DNA of 32,650 nt from Nitrososphaeraceae archaeon (GCA_025924135.1 JAICEO010000006.1:1-32650), one strand, 5' to 3'; shown: positions 20,051-29,477, numbered from the stretch's first letter. Notes: generated from the sequence alone by a model not told the origin. Program-made: numbers and translations.

Positions 20051-20614
20051 TTATTTCCATTCCCAAATAATACCAGATTTTTTTCCATCTGACCAAGATT
20101 TGTATTCATATAAACCTATCAAATTGTCAAGGAATGCAAGTTTTCCATCAGAATCGGTTTGAAAAATTATAATACCATTATATGTATCAGTTCCATTTTT
20201 ATCAGTTATCCCTAAATCCTGTCCAGTATATGTTGCAATTTCCCCATCCTTTGTAGTTATAATGCCATTACCTGTACTAGTAGAAGTATTACCTCTATCA
20301 GACTGATATGTTGTTATAAAAGTTGACTTATCAGTTACATTCCCAATATCCTTCAAAATTCCAGTTGCAGTATATGAGTCCTGAGTTTTGATGAGACTAC
20401 CACTATCTTCGACATTTAGAACTATGGAATTACTTGTCTCACGACTTATTTCCTTGTAAATAGGTTCTCCAAATATATTAGTTAAATTAGTAGTTGTGGT
20501 TGAATATTCACTTTTAATATTTTCTTGTTGTGCATTCACAATTGACAATCCATTTGATAAAGACATATAGAATCCCATAAAGAAAACAATTGTAAAGATT
20601 AGGTTTTTCATCAT
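20051..20614 (-). CDS. Exported hypothetical protein
   Basis: 187 aa with N-terminal signal, beta-rich TGILKDIGNVTDKSTFITTYQSDRGNTSTSTGNGIITTKDGEIATYTGQDLG. Confidence 0.7.
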   Translation of the reverse strand: MMKNLIFTIVFFMGFYMSLSNGLSIVNAQQENIKSEYSTTTTNLTNIFGEPIYKEISRETSNSIVLNVEDSGSLIKTQDSYTATGILKDIGNVTDKSTFITTYQSDRGNTSTSTGNGIITTKDGEIATYTGQDLGITDKNGTDTYNGIIIFQTDSDGKLAFLDNLIGLYEYKSWSDGKKSGIIWEWK

Positions 20615-20925
20615 AAATTTGTAATTATATTTGATTGCACTAATTTATATCATTTATTACTATATGAAATGTCAAACTTAGCCTTAATACTTTAAAAACA
20701 AAAAAATCCCAATTAGTTTATTTATGTAACACATAATGATAAGGCAGAATTAACTTTATTATATAGCTCTCATTGATACTAGTATTTATCTATAAAGCAG
20801 GAAAGAGTCTAGTGTAAAATAGTATATGTAGTGGTTGGTTCTATTATATCCATAATTTGATTTTTACACAATAGCTCTAAGAAGTATTAGCTTTTATTAT
20901 TTGCAAAAGACAATATTTAAAAAAG

Positions 20926-21156
20926 ATGGTTAATATTAAAAATCTAATGAATCAACCCTATTTTATCATAACATTGATTGCAGCTATTACATTAGGCTTA
21001 CTATCTATAAATGAAGGAATCGCTTTTGCACAAGAAAAAAATGAAACATCAGAAATTGATAATTCTCCTTTAATTACAACCGAACAAATAGACGAGTCAA
21101 TGGAAACAAACAATACTTCACCTCAAGGTGAAGATAAGATCCCTTTAATTAAATAG
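20926..21156 (+). CDS. Small exported hypothetical protein
   Basis: 76 aa with signal peptide FIITLIAAITLGLLSINEGIAFAQE. Confidence 0.55.
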   Translation: MVNIKNLMNQPYFIITLIAAITLGLLSINEGIAFAQEKNETSEIDNSPLITTEQIDESMETNNTSPQGEDKIPLIK

Positions 21157-21234
21157 ATAATTTCATAATAATAAATTTCCAATTATTTTTATATTTTATG
21201 TTATACAACATTTATTAAATTAAGTTAAAATAGG

Positions 21235-21320
21235 TAACCGATAGCGGTTCTAAAAGAGGAGTCTACTATTCTCGATATATTATTAACTCGTATTTAGCTT
21301 TATTATTAGAAACTTATTTT
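21235..21320 (+). repeat. Dispersed intergenic repeat (family R), copy 4
   Basis: aaccgatagcggttctaaaagaggagtctactat...gtatttagctttattattagaaacttatttt. Confidence 0.6.
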
Positions 21321-21870
21321 TATAATTGTGTTTGTATTATAAGAAGGTAAAGGAACTTGAAATATGCCAAGCAGAAGAATGGAATAGTACTGATATTAAA
21401 GATAAAATAAGAAACTATTGTTTGGTAAAAAAACAGAGGATGTTATTATAGATTTACTTTATCATAGATGATACAGAGGACATCTATCTTGTTTGTTTTT
21501 AGAAATTATTATTATTATTATTATTAGGTAGTGATATCTTTCTTCTTGCAATTTTTATCAGTCCAATATATTACTTTACTCGTAATAAGTGATTTTTAAA
21601 TTCTCTATCATTTGAAAATCGAATCTTTTTGTGTAGTAATTTCATTTCGAATTCTTCTTTTTTCTAGTGTAACAAATTCGCAACCTTTTTTATAAGATGA
21701 AGAATAGATAAATCATTATAATGAATAATATTATGATTATTTTCTTTTATATCTTTTATATTTCATATCATACAAATGGTTTATACAAATCTACTAAATC
21801 TCTATAGAGGTGACAAAAACTGGTCCACGAGTACAGAGATAGAACGTATATTAGAAAGGATATTCTGGTT

Positions 21871-22119
21871 TTGTTAGCAGAATATGGAGAATTAAATCAA
21901 ACAAAACTTCTTAGTTATTGTGGACTTAATTTAGCCAAACATAAAAAAATTATTGATGAATTGTCTGAAAAAGGATTAATTGAGAAAAACGAAAAATTAT
22001 GGGGAAGTAAAACCATTGTTAATTATAAAATTACTGAAAAAGGGAAAGAGTTTTATAAAATGGTACTTGATCCCTATGAAGAAATGTTTCCAAGAAATAA
22101 AAAAGAAAGAGAAAGATAA
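21871..22119 (+). CDS. Archaeal winged-helix protein
   Basis: LVLLAEYGELNQTKLLSYCGLNLAKHKKIIDELSEKGLIEKNEK...YKITEKGKEFYKMV; the open frame extends upstream (YRDRTYIRKDIL) without a good start codon. Confidence 0.8.
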   Translation: MLAEYGELNQTKLLSYCGLNLAKHKKIIDELSEKGLIEKNEKLWGSKTIVNYKITEKGKEFYKMVLDPYEEMFPRNKKERER

Positions 22120-22171
22120 ATAACATTGTTAATTAAAGAATTTAAGAGAAATTTGGTGAGATTATCTATAT

Positions 22172-22750
22172 ATGTCAAATGAAGATAATGGAGGAGGAAT
22201 ACAAAATAATGATTCCTCCAATAACGATCATAATAGTATTTTCCAAATAATGGATAGAATAATGAAGGAGTTAAACCATACACGAAAGATTTTTGTATTT
22301 ATGTTTTTTAGTATGATGATTCTACCTGTTACCACTATGATTATTTTTATGTTTACTTTTGATGACCCAAAAATTGACCGAACAGATTTGCAAACAAATA
22401 TCCAGGAATCCAATTTTCTATCGCAAAAGTTGAAAAACCAAATGATTCAATTAGAGAATTTGCCACCATCCGAAAAAGAGAAGGAATTACAATTATTACT
22501 TAATTCTGTAGAGTATAAAAATACAGTCAATAGAATAGATGAATTGACCCAGAACGAGTTGAAGTTAATAAGCAATGATCCAAAAAATAATTTACATAAG
22601 AAAGAGATTCGACTAGTTACATTCATTCTTTCACTAATATGGATAATTTTAGGAATTCGACAATATATTGTATTATCATCATGGGGAAAAAGGTATAATA
22701 AATTTAAAAAACAGCAAGAAGAAATAAATAAAAAGTTTGACCTAGAATAA
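22172..22750 (+). CDS. Hypothetical membrane protein, two TM segments flanking a helical/coiled-coil region
   Basis: 192 aa; FVFMFFSMMILPVTTMIIFMF and LVTFILSLIWIILGIRQYIVL hydrophobic segments. Confidence 0.7.
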   Translation: MSNEDNGGGIQNNDSSNNDHNSIFQIMDRIMKELNHTRKIFVFMFFSMMILPVTTMIIFMFTFDDPKIDRTDLQTNIQESNFLSQKLKNQMIQLENLPPSEKEKELQLLLNSVEYKNTVNRIDELTQNELKLISNDPKNNLHKKEIRLVTFILSLIWIILGIRQYIVLSSWGKRYNKFKKQQEEINKKFDLE

Positions 22751-22857
22751 AGTAATTAATAATTAATTTTATTCTTTTGTTATTACTATCTGTTATAATA
22801 AATTAACATTGTTAACTCTCAATGTTTAGTCAAATTTAAAATATATCTATATTATGT

Positions 22858-23418
22858 ATGCTTATGTCAAAAAATGACATTAACCAAAAAGGAATAAAAT
22901 ATGACATTTCTAGAGATATTTTATTCGGAATAATTGTTGGACTAATAACTACAATTGGAATTACAGGGATATCTAATATTTCTGCTCAAGAAATGCCTAC
23001 TACTACTACGACTAATGCAACGTCTGAAATATCTGACAAGGTGAATTGGACAGGAACTATTGATGTAAAGTCAACCATTGGCGATGCATTAAAATCTAAA
23101 GTGAAGATAAACATTCTAGACGCAATAACAACTGCACAAAATAGTATTGGAGCCAACGCCACAGCCAAGGAAGCAGAATTGACAGAAGCATATGGATACT
23201 TAGTTTACAAGATGAAAATCATAGGGGAAGATATGAAAAAATATAAAGTAGTTGTAGATCCAGGCAATGGACAAGTTCTAATGAAGAAAGAAATTACATG
23301 GTATGATGAGAAGGAACATGAAAAAATGAAGTATGGTGAAGAAAAATACGACAAATTCGGTCAAAAAGATCAATATGATAAAAAGAAAATGATGATTATG
23401 AAAGACAAGAAATACTAA
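22858..23418 (+). CDS. Exported PepSY-domain protein
   Basis: Signal anchor, then INILDAITTAQNSIGANATAKEAELTEAYGYLVYKMKIIGEDMKKYKVVVDPGNGQVLMKKE. Confidence 0.8.
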   Translation: MLMSKNDINQKGIKYDISRDILFGIIVGLITTIGITGISNISAQEMPTTTTTNATSEISDKVNWTGTIDVKSTIGDALKSKVKINILDAITTAQNSIGANATAKEAELTEAYGYLVYKMKIIGEDMKKYKVVVDPGNGQVLMKKEITWYDEKEHEKMKYGEEKYDKFGQKDQYDKKKMMIMKDKKY

Positions 23419-23798
23419 ATAAGGATATCCTAACTCATTAATCCAACAAATTAGTAATAGATTCTTGTCTCTTATATTCCTAATTTTATTTACAATCTCT
23501 CTCAATTTACAATTTTAAATGGATAGATTAATGAGATGCATCATTTTTCTTATTTTGGGTATGAAATGTTGCTTCTTACAAAATCTAACAATGTAGTAAC
23601 ATTATCCAACATTATTACCATGTTGCTGATGCTCCCACGCTATTGTATTTGTATTAAGGTTAGCATAGTTTACACCACCGTCCCGGAGGTTTTCCATTAT
23701 GATATTGATTCTAATATTGGACTCAATAATAAATGAAAAGGAAATAATTAATTTTTATTAAATTTAAATGATTTTGGATGGATAAAGAAGGAGCAAAG

Positions 23799-23826
23799 AT
23801 AGATAGATAGATACATAGATAGATAA
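23799..23826. repeat. (GATA)n microsatellite
   Basis: agatagatagatagatacatagatagat. Confidence 0.85.
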
Positions 23827-24130
23827 AAAAACTATGACCAATTTCTTACTCTGTCTTTATAAAAAATCAATATTTTCTAAATTCTGATTTTTTATGCATA
23901 GCCTTGTTAAACAATTAAAAAGATAATTGAGTTCTTAGCAACACTTGCTAACATAGTATTACAAGATTAGATTAGGGAATGTTTATTCTCATTTCCAGTT
24001 GCTAAATTTTATTATGAAATCAATTCGGAAAAATTTTTCTGATTTAGTACATTTTTAAAATACTGATATATCTTTTCATTTTGTTCATAAACTATAATAA
24101 CAAACAGTGACTATCTACTATTACTTGATA

Positions 24131-24316
24131 ATGGAAGATAAATTCAAATTTGTTGTTAGAGGAAAAAAAGAAGGAGACAAATTCATTTTAGAAGGAATAA
24201 CAAATTTTATAATGAAAAGTTTAGAATCTTATGATGGTAGAATCATAATAGTAACATTCGAACTGCCTGTAACTGCCAATGAGAAAAAAATGGATAACTG
24301 TATACTAATCAATTAA
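24131..24316 (+). CDS. Small hypothetical protein
   Basis: MEDKFKFVVRGKKEGDKFILEGITNFIMKSLESYDGRIIIVTFELPV...; the ORF track starts 8 codons earlier. Confidence 0.4.
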   Translation: MEDKFKFVVRGKKEGDKFILEGITNFIMKSLESYDGRIIIVTFELPVTANEKKMDNCILIN

Positions 24317-24506
24317 ATAATCAATTATTTTTTGGAATATTGAAATATGAATTCGTTAGAAGTTAAGTATCTTGTATATGACTTTTATTATTAGAAACTA
24401 TTTAAACTATCAACCTAATCCTTTTAAACACTCTCAAGCATTTTAAATTGATTTTCTTGAGCAAAGATAAATGGATATTTATTTTCCTAAATCTTTCATT
24501 TTTTTA

Positions 24507-24832
24507 TTAATAGTTTTTCAGGGTTTTTTTTCCAAATTCAGTAATGTTTTTTCCTACACTCTTTGCTTTTTCAGTGATGTTAGAGACATCACCATCACTA
24601 GCATTTTCCTGAATTAGCTCACTAGTTTAATTGGCATCTTGTTGTAGATGGTTATTAACTGTTTGATTTACTAATTGATTCACATTTTCATTGTTTGGTC
24701 GGTACTGTTGTTGCTGCTATCTGTTTGGGCAAAGGATGAAGTAATTACTCTAAAAGAGGAAAATAAAAAGATAATTGCAATGAATATTGTTATTGATGCT
24801 GATATGACGACTAATTGAATTGTTATTACCAT
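24507..24832 (-). pseudogene. NQT-repeat exported protein, frameshifted
   Basis: MVITIQLVVISASITIFIAIIFLFSSFRVITSSFAQTDSSNNSTDQTMKM / ENVNQLVNQTVNNHLQQDAN*TSELIQENASDGDVSNITEKAKSVGKNITEFGKKTLKNY*. Confidence 0.75.
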
Positions 24833-24846
24833 TAAAATAAATTTAG

Positions 24847-25000
24847 TCATAGTCTGAACTTTGATTTTGGTGTCTTGATTATTTAGTCCAGACTATGATA
24901 TTGACTTACGACATGCCTAATAGATCTTGATAAAACAGATCAAGAATAATTTATTAATAATTATATTTAATAATTCTTGAAATTCTCATTTTCTGTATTG
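24847..25000 (-). ncRNA. Compound repeat unit U1 (conserved box + 3' stem-loop), candidate small RNA
   Basis: Minus strand: CAGAAAATGAGAATTTCAAGAATTATTAAATAT ... TCATAGTCTGGACT-N24-AGTTCAGACTATGA (stem with one G.U). Confidence 0.6.
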
Positions 25001-25287
25001 AATATGTAATTGTAAATTGGGTAAATGGTTAAATGTTATTTTGGTTTATTTTTATGATATTTATAATAACGGATTAGTATTATTTCTTGTTATTATATTC
25101 TGGATCTATTTATTTAGTATTATTCTTTTTTCCTAGTTTTATACTATGAAGTTTATCTCGTATTTTGACTTATTTGTTTTACTAGTATTAAATCAAAGTT
25201 TTGTTATATTATATAGTATTTTATTATTAAAAATAAATACTCATACAATATGTTATATACAATACAAATAATTTTACTTCAAATCTA

Positions 25288-25440
25288 ATGTCATAGTCTA
25301 GACTAGATGATCTTGAAGATGATATAAAAGTATAGACTATGACATGTATATTCCTTCTATTCCATCATTGTTTAGGATTTAATAGGAAAATTACTAATGA
25401 GATAACCGTATTTAATAATTCCTGAAGTTCTCTTACAGAA
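25288..25440 (-). ncRNA. Compound repeat unit U2, candidate small RNA
   Basis: Minus strand: TTCTGTAAGAGAACTTCAGGAATTATTAAATAC ... ATGTCATAGTCTA-N32-TAGACTATGACAT (13-bp perfect stem). Confidence 0.6.
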
Positions 25441-25679
25441 TTTGAAAGTTATTATGATATATCATGTTACTCTATACCATCAATAAAATATATCTTTCTA
25501 ATATTTATAAATCAAAAGTGTAATTGTTGAGTAATAGTATATAATTATATTCTCAAATCAAAATAAGTTTTATTCTAGTCTTTAAGAATTAACTATATAG
25601 TTAAATATTAGGCTATCCTAATAAAAGTATCTGGAATATGCATAGGCATAATTAATCAAGTCACTCACTTCCCCACCCC

Positions 25680-25717
25680 CTTCTTGAGGCATAAAAAGGA
25701 TAATATGCTTCAAGAAG
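25680..25717. promoter_or_regulatory. Stem-loop upstream of SnoaL-like gene
   Basis: CTTCTTGAGGCAT-N12-ATGCTTCAAGAAG: 13-bp stem with one G.U on the plus strand, preceded by a C-rich tract. Confidence 0.6.
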
Positions 25718-25843
25718 TTTAAAATAAATAAATATGTATATACTGAAACGTATTGTATTAATTATGATAATTAAAATTTATTTTCTAATTTGAAAATAAC
25801 ATATTGGAGTTAAATAATAGTAATAATATTATTATGTTTAATC

Positions 25844-26254
25844 ATGATAAATACTGGGGATAGAATAACCATTCAAGAATTAATGGCTAAATATAACCTT
25901 GCTCTTGATAATAAAAATTTAGATGAATGGATTAACACTTGGGCAGATGATGGAGTATGGACTACAACATTTGGAGAAGCAAAAGGTAAAACAGAACTAA
26001 AAAATATGATTGACCAAGTTACAAACGAATTCGCTAGTGGTAAAAGACATGTATCAACAAATATTGTAATTGAAGATGCACAAAATAATATGGCTAATGC
26101 AAGATCTTATCTAACTGTTATAGAAGCGAAAAAAACTCCTGAAGTGGTCGCATCAGGTACTTATAGTGATATAATAAAAAAAAATAACAATGGAGAATGG
26201 AAATTTGTTCAACGTAAACTAGATATTGACCTTGTAAATGAAGTAAATGAATAA
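25844..26254 (+). CDS. SnoaL-like/NTF2-fold protein
   Basis: RITIQELMAKYNLALDNKNLDEWINTWADDGVWTTTFGEAKGKTELKNMI...RHVSTNIVIEDAQNNMANARSYLTV...SGTYSDIIKKNNNGEWKFVQRKLDID. Confidence 0.88.
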   Translation: MINTGDRITIQELMAKYNLALDNKNLDEWINTWADDGVWTTTFGEAKGKTELKNMIDQVTNEFASGKRHVSTNIVIEDAQNNMANARSYLTVIEAKKTPEVVASGTYSDIIKKNNNGEWKFVQRKLDIDLVNEVNE

Positions 26255-26560
26255 AGAGTTTATCTACTTCATATTCTAATACTAAAATCACAAATTTAAC
26301 TTCAATAGATTGTAAATCGCATATTTTAAATTCTTCATACTAGAAAATAAACTAGAATAATGGATCTAAAATGAATTTTTAAATGATTTATTATTAATAA
26401 TTATAACAAGAAAAATCTATCCAATTTTTCTATACTTATAAATGCGCAATAATATGACTATAGTCTTTCTTCCTTAATTAAAATTAGTAATATACTTAAT
26501 AGTTAGTAACCTGTTAAAAATAGTATTTTATAAATATGGAGAAAAAATACATGTTCAAAG

Positions 26561-26699
26561 CACAGAATGAGAATTTCAAGAATTATTAAATATCTTTGTC
26601 ACTTAAAATAATGAGATCGTTAAGATCCAAAACCATTTGGCAAAGCATTAAGTCATAAGTCATAGTCTGAACATAATGAGTAATTATTTCAGACTATGA
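26561..26699 (+). ncRNA. Compound repeat unit U3, candidate small RNA
   Basis: CACAGAATGAGAATTTCAAGAATTATTAAATAT ... TCATAGTCTGAA-N16-TTCAGACTATGA (12-bp perfect stem); TATA-like tttataaatat at about 26528-26538. Confidence 0.6.
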
Positions 26700-26820
26700 T
26701 AAATTTAATTCTCTTGTTTATTAAAGATTATATGATGTTATGATATAACAATTAATTTTTTTTTAAAATATAGAATTTTGAAAATATTAAATTAAATTAA
26801 ATAATATAAGACCATCTTCA

Positions 26821-26970
26821 GTCCAGAAAATGAGAATTTCATAAATTAATAAATATTGATATAGAAAAATTAGTTATAGGATACTCTACACTCCATTGCA
26901 TAGGTAAAAATCATGTCATAGTCTGGACCTTTTACCCAATCATCTCAGTTATCTAGTTCAGACTATGACA
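26821..26970 (+). ncRNA. Compound repeat unit U4, candidate small RNA
   Basis: CCAGAAAATGAGAATTTCATAAATTAATAAATAT ... TGTCATAGTCTGGAC-N27-GTTCAGACTATGACA (15-bp stem, one G.U). Confidence 0.6.
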
Positions 26971-27127
26971 ATTAAATATATTAAATTCTGAAATAAATAA
27001 TTAACAATTTTTTTAAATTAGTTAAAAATGAAAGTCGCGATGAAGACTATTATTTTATAGAAAATAAGAAATACACGAAGAGAAAAATAAAGATAAAGAT
27101 ATTATATTGTAGATTATATTTTATATC

Positions 27128-27340
27128 ATGTCTACAGAACAAAAACCACAAATTCCCAATATTGTTTTTAAATGAGGAGATTTTGAAAATGATATTGAAA
27201 TGTTATTGATAGAAAAAGAAGGAGAATTTCATTTACATTTGCATAATAGTTTTACAGATGATTCAATGATTATGAAAGTCGATATTCACGATTTTGTTAG
27301 AATGTTTGATTCACTATCAGAATATTTTAAACGAGAATAG
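27128..27340 (+). pseudogene. Small hypothetical protein gene interrupted by one in-frame TGA
   Basis: MSTEQKPQIPNIVFK*GDFENDIEMLLIEKEGEFHLHLHNSFTDDSMIMKVDIHDFVRMFDSLSEYFKRE*; TGA at 27173-27175. Confidence 0.6.
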
Positions 27341-27546
27341 ATAACGATAAGATTATAACGATCCCTACAACTCACACAATAATATTACAACATTATCATA
27401 CAAATAATTTCAACTTAGGTAAGAAATATAGAAAGATCATTTTATAATAGATAAATAATTAACTAATACTATATCTTATTCTCACATTAGAGAAACAATC
27501 TCATTATTTATTAAATGTCAAGAAAAAAAGATAATTCCGAACAAAT

Positions 27547-28566
27547 GTGTTAACCAATAATAATGATTTTATCTGTTATAAATATAGAATTTCAAATCAT
27601 ATTTACCAAATTTTATTCCTCTTCTCATTATTAGTCTTATTATTTTTTTCATTAAATACTAATAATTATACAATATTTGGTCAAAAGTCAGATTCTGAAT
27701 TTAGTGAACATGTTGACGATATCAATATAGTTTCTGCTGGGGATTATTATTGCAATGATGAAACGGAAGATACTATCGAAAATATCATTTCTGTTAATCC
27801 TGAATTGATAATTACTACTGGAGACCATGTTAAAGATGCAAAATCTGCTAAATGCTGGATTAAAATGTCTGATCCTATCAAAGATAAAATGAAAATTGCA
27901 ATAGGAAATCATGATGCTGAATTTGCTAAAATATACAAACAAATTATTAAAAATCACCATTTGGAAAGTCCATACTACTCCTATGACTTTAAAAATATTC
28001 ATTTCATCAGTTTATCAACTGAACATCCTTACGAAGAAGGCAGCAAACAATATAAATTTATTAAAAGTGATTTGAAGAAATCATCAACAAATTCTAGTAT
28101 TGATTGGATAATAGTACATCAACATAAGCCATTATATTCAACAAATGCGGATATGGAAGAATCAGAGCGTATCAAGGATACTTTTTTACCTTTATTTGAA
28201 AGGTATGGGGTAGATTTTGTTATATCTGGACATAACCAATACTATGAAAGGTCATATCCAATGTCATACAATAAAGTAGTAGGAATTGAAACAAAAGACC
28301 AGGAATCAATGCCTGAACGTACAGAAGAGGATGATGATGATTCAAAATATATTTTTGAAAATACAGATGGAATCATATATTTAACTGTGGGCACAGCAGG
28401 AGATGAACTACAACAGGTAAAGGAAAAAGAGGATTATTATATAATACAAAAAGAAAAATATGGATTTCTTAATCTGAAACTAGAAAACAATGGAAAAACA
28501 ATAATTGGAGAATTTCATACAAATAACGATAAGATATTAGATAAATTTAAGGTGAAAAAATCTTAG
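27547..28566 (+). CDS. Exported calcineurin-like metallophosphoesterase (purple acid phosphatase-like)
   Basis: AGDYYC, TTGDHV, AIGNHDAEF, IVHQHKPLY, SGHNQYYERSYPM motifs; N-terminal hydrophobic segment; GTG start. Confidence 0.88.
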   Translation: MLTNNNDFICYKYRISNHIYQILFLFSLLVLLFFSLNTNNYTIFGQKSDSEFSEHVDDINIVSAGDYYCNDETEDTIENIISVNPELIITTGDHVKDAKSAKCWIKMSDPIKDKMKIAIGNHDAEFAKIYKQIIKNHHLESPYYSYDFKNIHFISLSTEHPYEEGSKQYKFIKSDLKKSSTNSSIDWIIVHQHKPLYSTNADMEESERIKDTFLPLFERYGVDFVISGHNQYYERSYPMSYNKVVGIETKDQESMPERTEEDDDDSKYIFENTDGIIYLTVGTAGDELQQVKEKEDYYIIQKEKYGFLNLKLENNGKTIIGEFHTNNDKILDKFKVKKS

Positions 28567-28579
28567 TTTATAAAATAAC

Positions 28580-28602
28580 TACTACTACTACTACTACTAC
28601 AA
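28580..28602. repeat. (CTA)n microsatellite
   Basis: ctactactactactactactac just after the phosphoesterase stop codon. Confidence 0.85.
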
Positions 28603-29091
28603 ACACTAAGTTGCCAAGTTCAAATAGTAAATTAGTCATAAATCCACACCAATGAAAATGGATTCAAAAATCAATTATTAAGAATTGAAAACTTCCTGTC
28701 TCTTTTTTTCCATTTTAATTCAAGATAACGTATGAAATCAATCATAAGTAATATTGAATACTCGATCTTTTTATTAAACTTTTTTATAATTTTCAATTTT
28801 GATAATTTTACTATATCATTAAAACAATAATTTGGTATATAAAGAGTATATATAATAATTATGGTCTGATATGACATTTTTGAATTATAATTAGTTTATT
28901 TTACAAGCTTTCACAAGATATTACTAAAATTATACTGTTGATTCTTGAGGAATAGTCAGTCATAGTTACTAAATTATTGATATATAATATGTTATATATT
29001 ACAGGAAAATATGATTTTCAAAAGTGAGAATCAATTAATGATTTATATACTTAGATTTTAGTAAGAATATAATAATGAGTTCATAACAAGT

Positions 29092-29477
29092 CTTTTATAT
29101 CAAGTTCGATAATTTTAGTAGTAGTTGTTGCAATTATACCCTTCTATCACATTAAGGCCAAGAAGAAAATGAAGAAAATGATCCATTAATTATTTTAACA
29201 AGCACATCAAGAATTTGTTACAAAAATCAATAACAGAATAAAATAAAGGAAATTACACACATGCATCTGAATTAGTAGATAAGCATATATCGACAATTAT
29301 GAGTATATTGAGAATCCTTTGAAGGAGATTGATAAGATCTAATGGAAGAAGCAGAAGTAATGATAAGAGAAGATTTAGCAAGCGCAATCGAAGAAAAAAC
29401 CTCTTGAAGAAATCATGATTTCACATAATAATATGAGAACAAATTTAGATAAGACAGAACAATTATTTAAACAATAA
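29092..29477 (+). pseudogene. Frameshifted small membrane-anchored protein gene
   Basis: Frames: SSSIILVVVVAIIPFYHIKAKKKMKKMIH* ... HASELVDKHISTIMSIL ... MEEAEVMIREDLASAIEEK(A-run frameshift)PLEEIMISHNNMRTNLDKTEQLFKQ*. Confidence 0.6.

Noticed and set aside
23600-23735. Minus-strand coding-like stretch (MENLRDGGVNYANLNTNTIAWEHQQHGNNVG*)
   Set aside because: Too short and without recognisable homology; could be a remnant but unsupported.
24847-26970. CRISPR array interpretation of the TCATAGTCTG repeats
   Set aside because: Copies are inverted pairs with irregular spacing of hundreds of bp, flank a gene, and no cas genes are visible.
24847-26970. MITE interpretation of the compound units
   Set aside because: The inverted arms are confined to one end as a hairpin and do not bracket the unit; no target-site duplications or transposase seen. 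Not fully excluded.
27688-28002. 104-aa minus-strand ORF
   Set aside because: Antisense to the metallophosphoesterase.
28950-29050. Possible fifth compound repeat (agtcatagttac ... acaggaaaatatgattttcaaaagtgagaatcaat)
   Set aside because: Similarity weak, no paired hairpin arm, and the order of elements does not match the four units.
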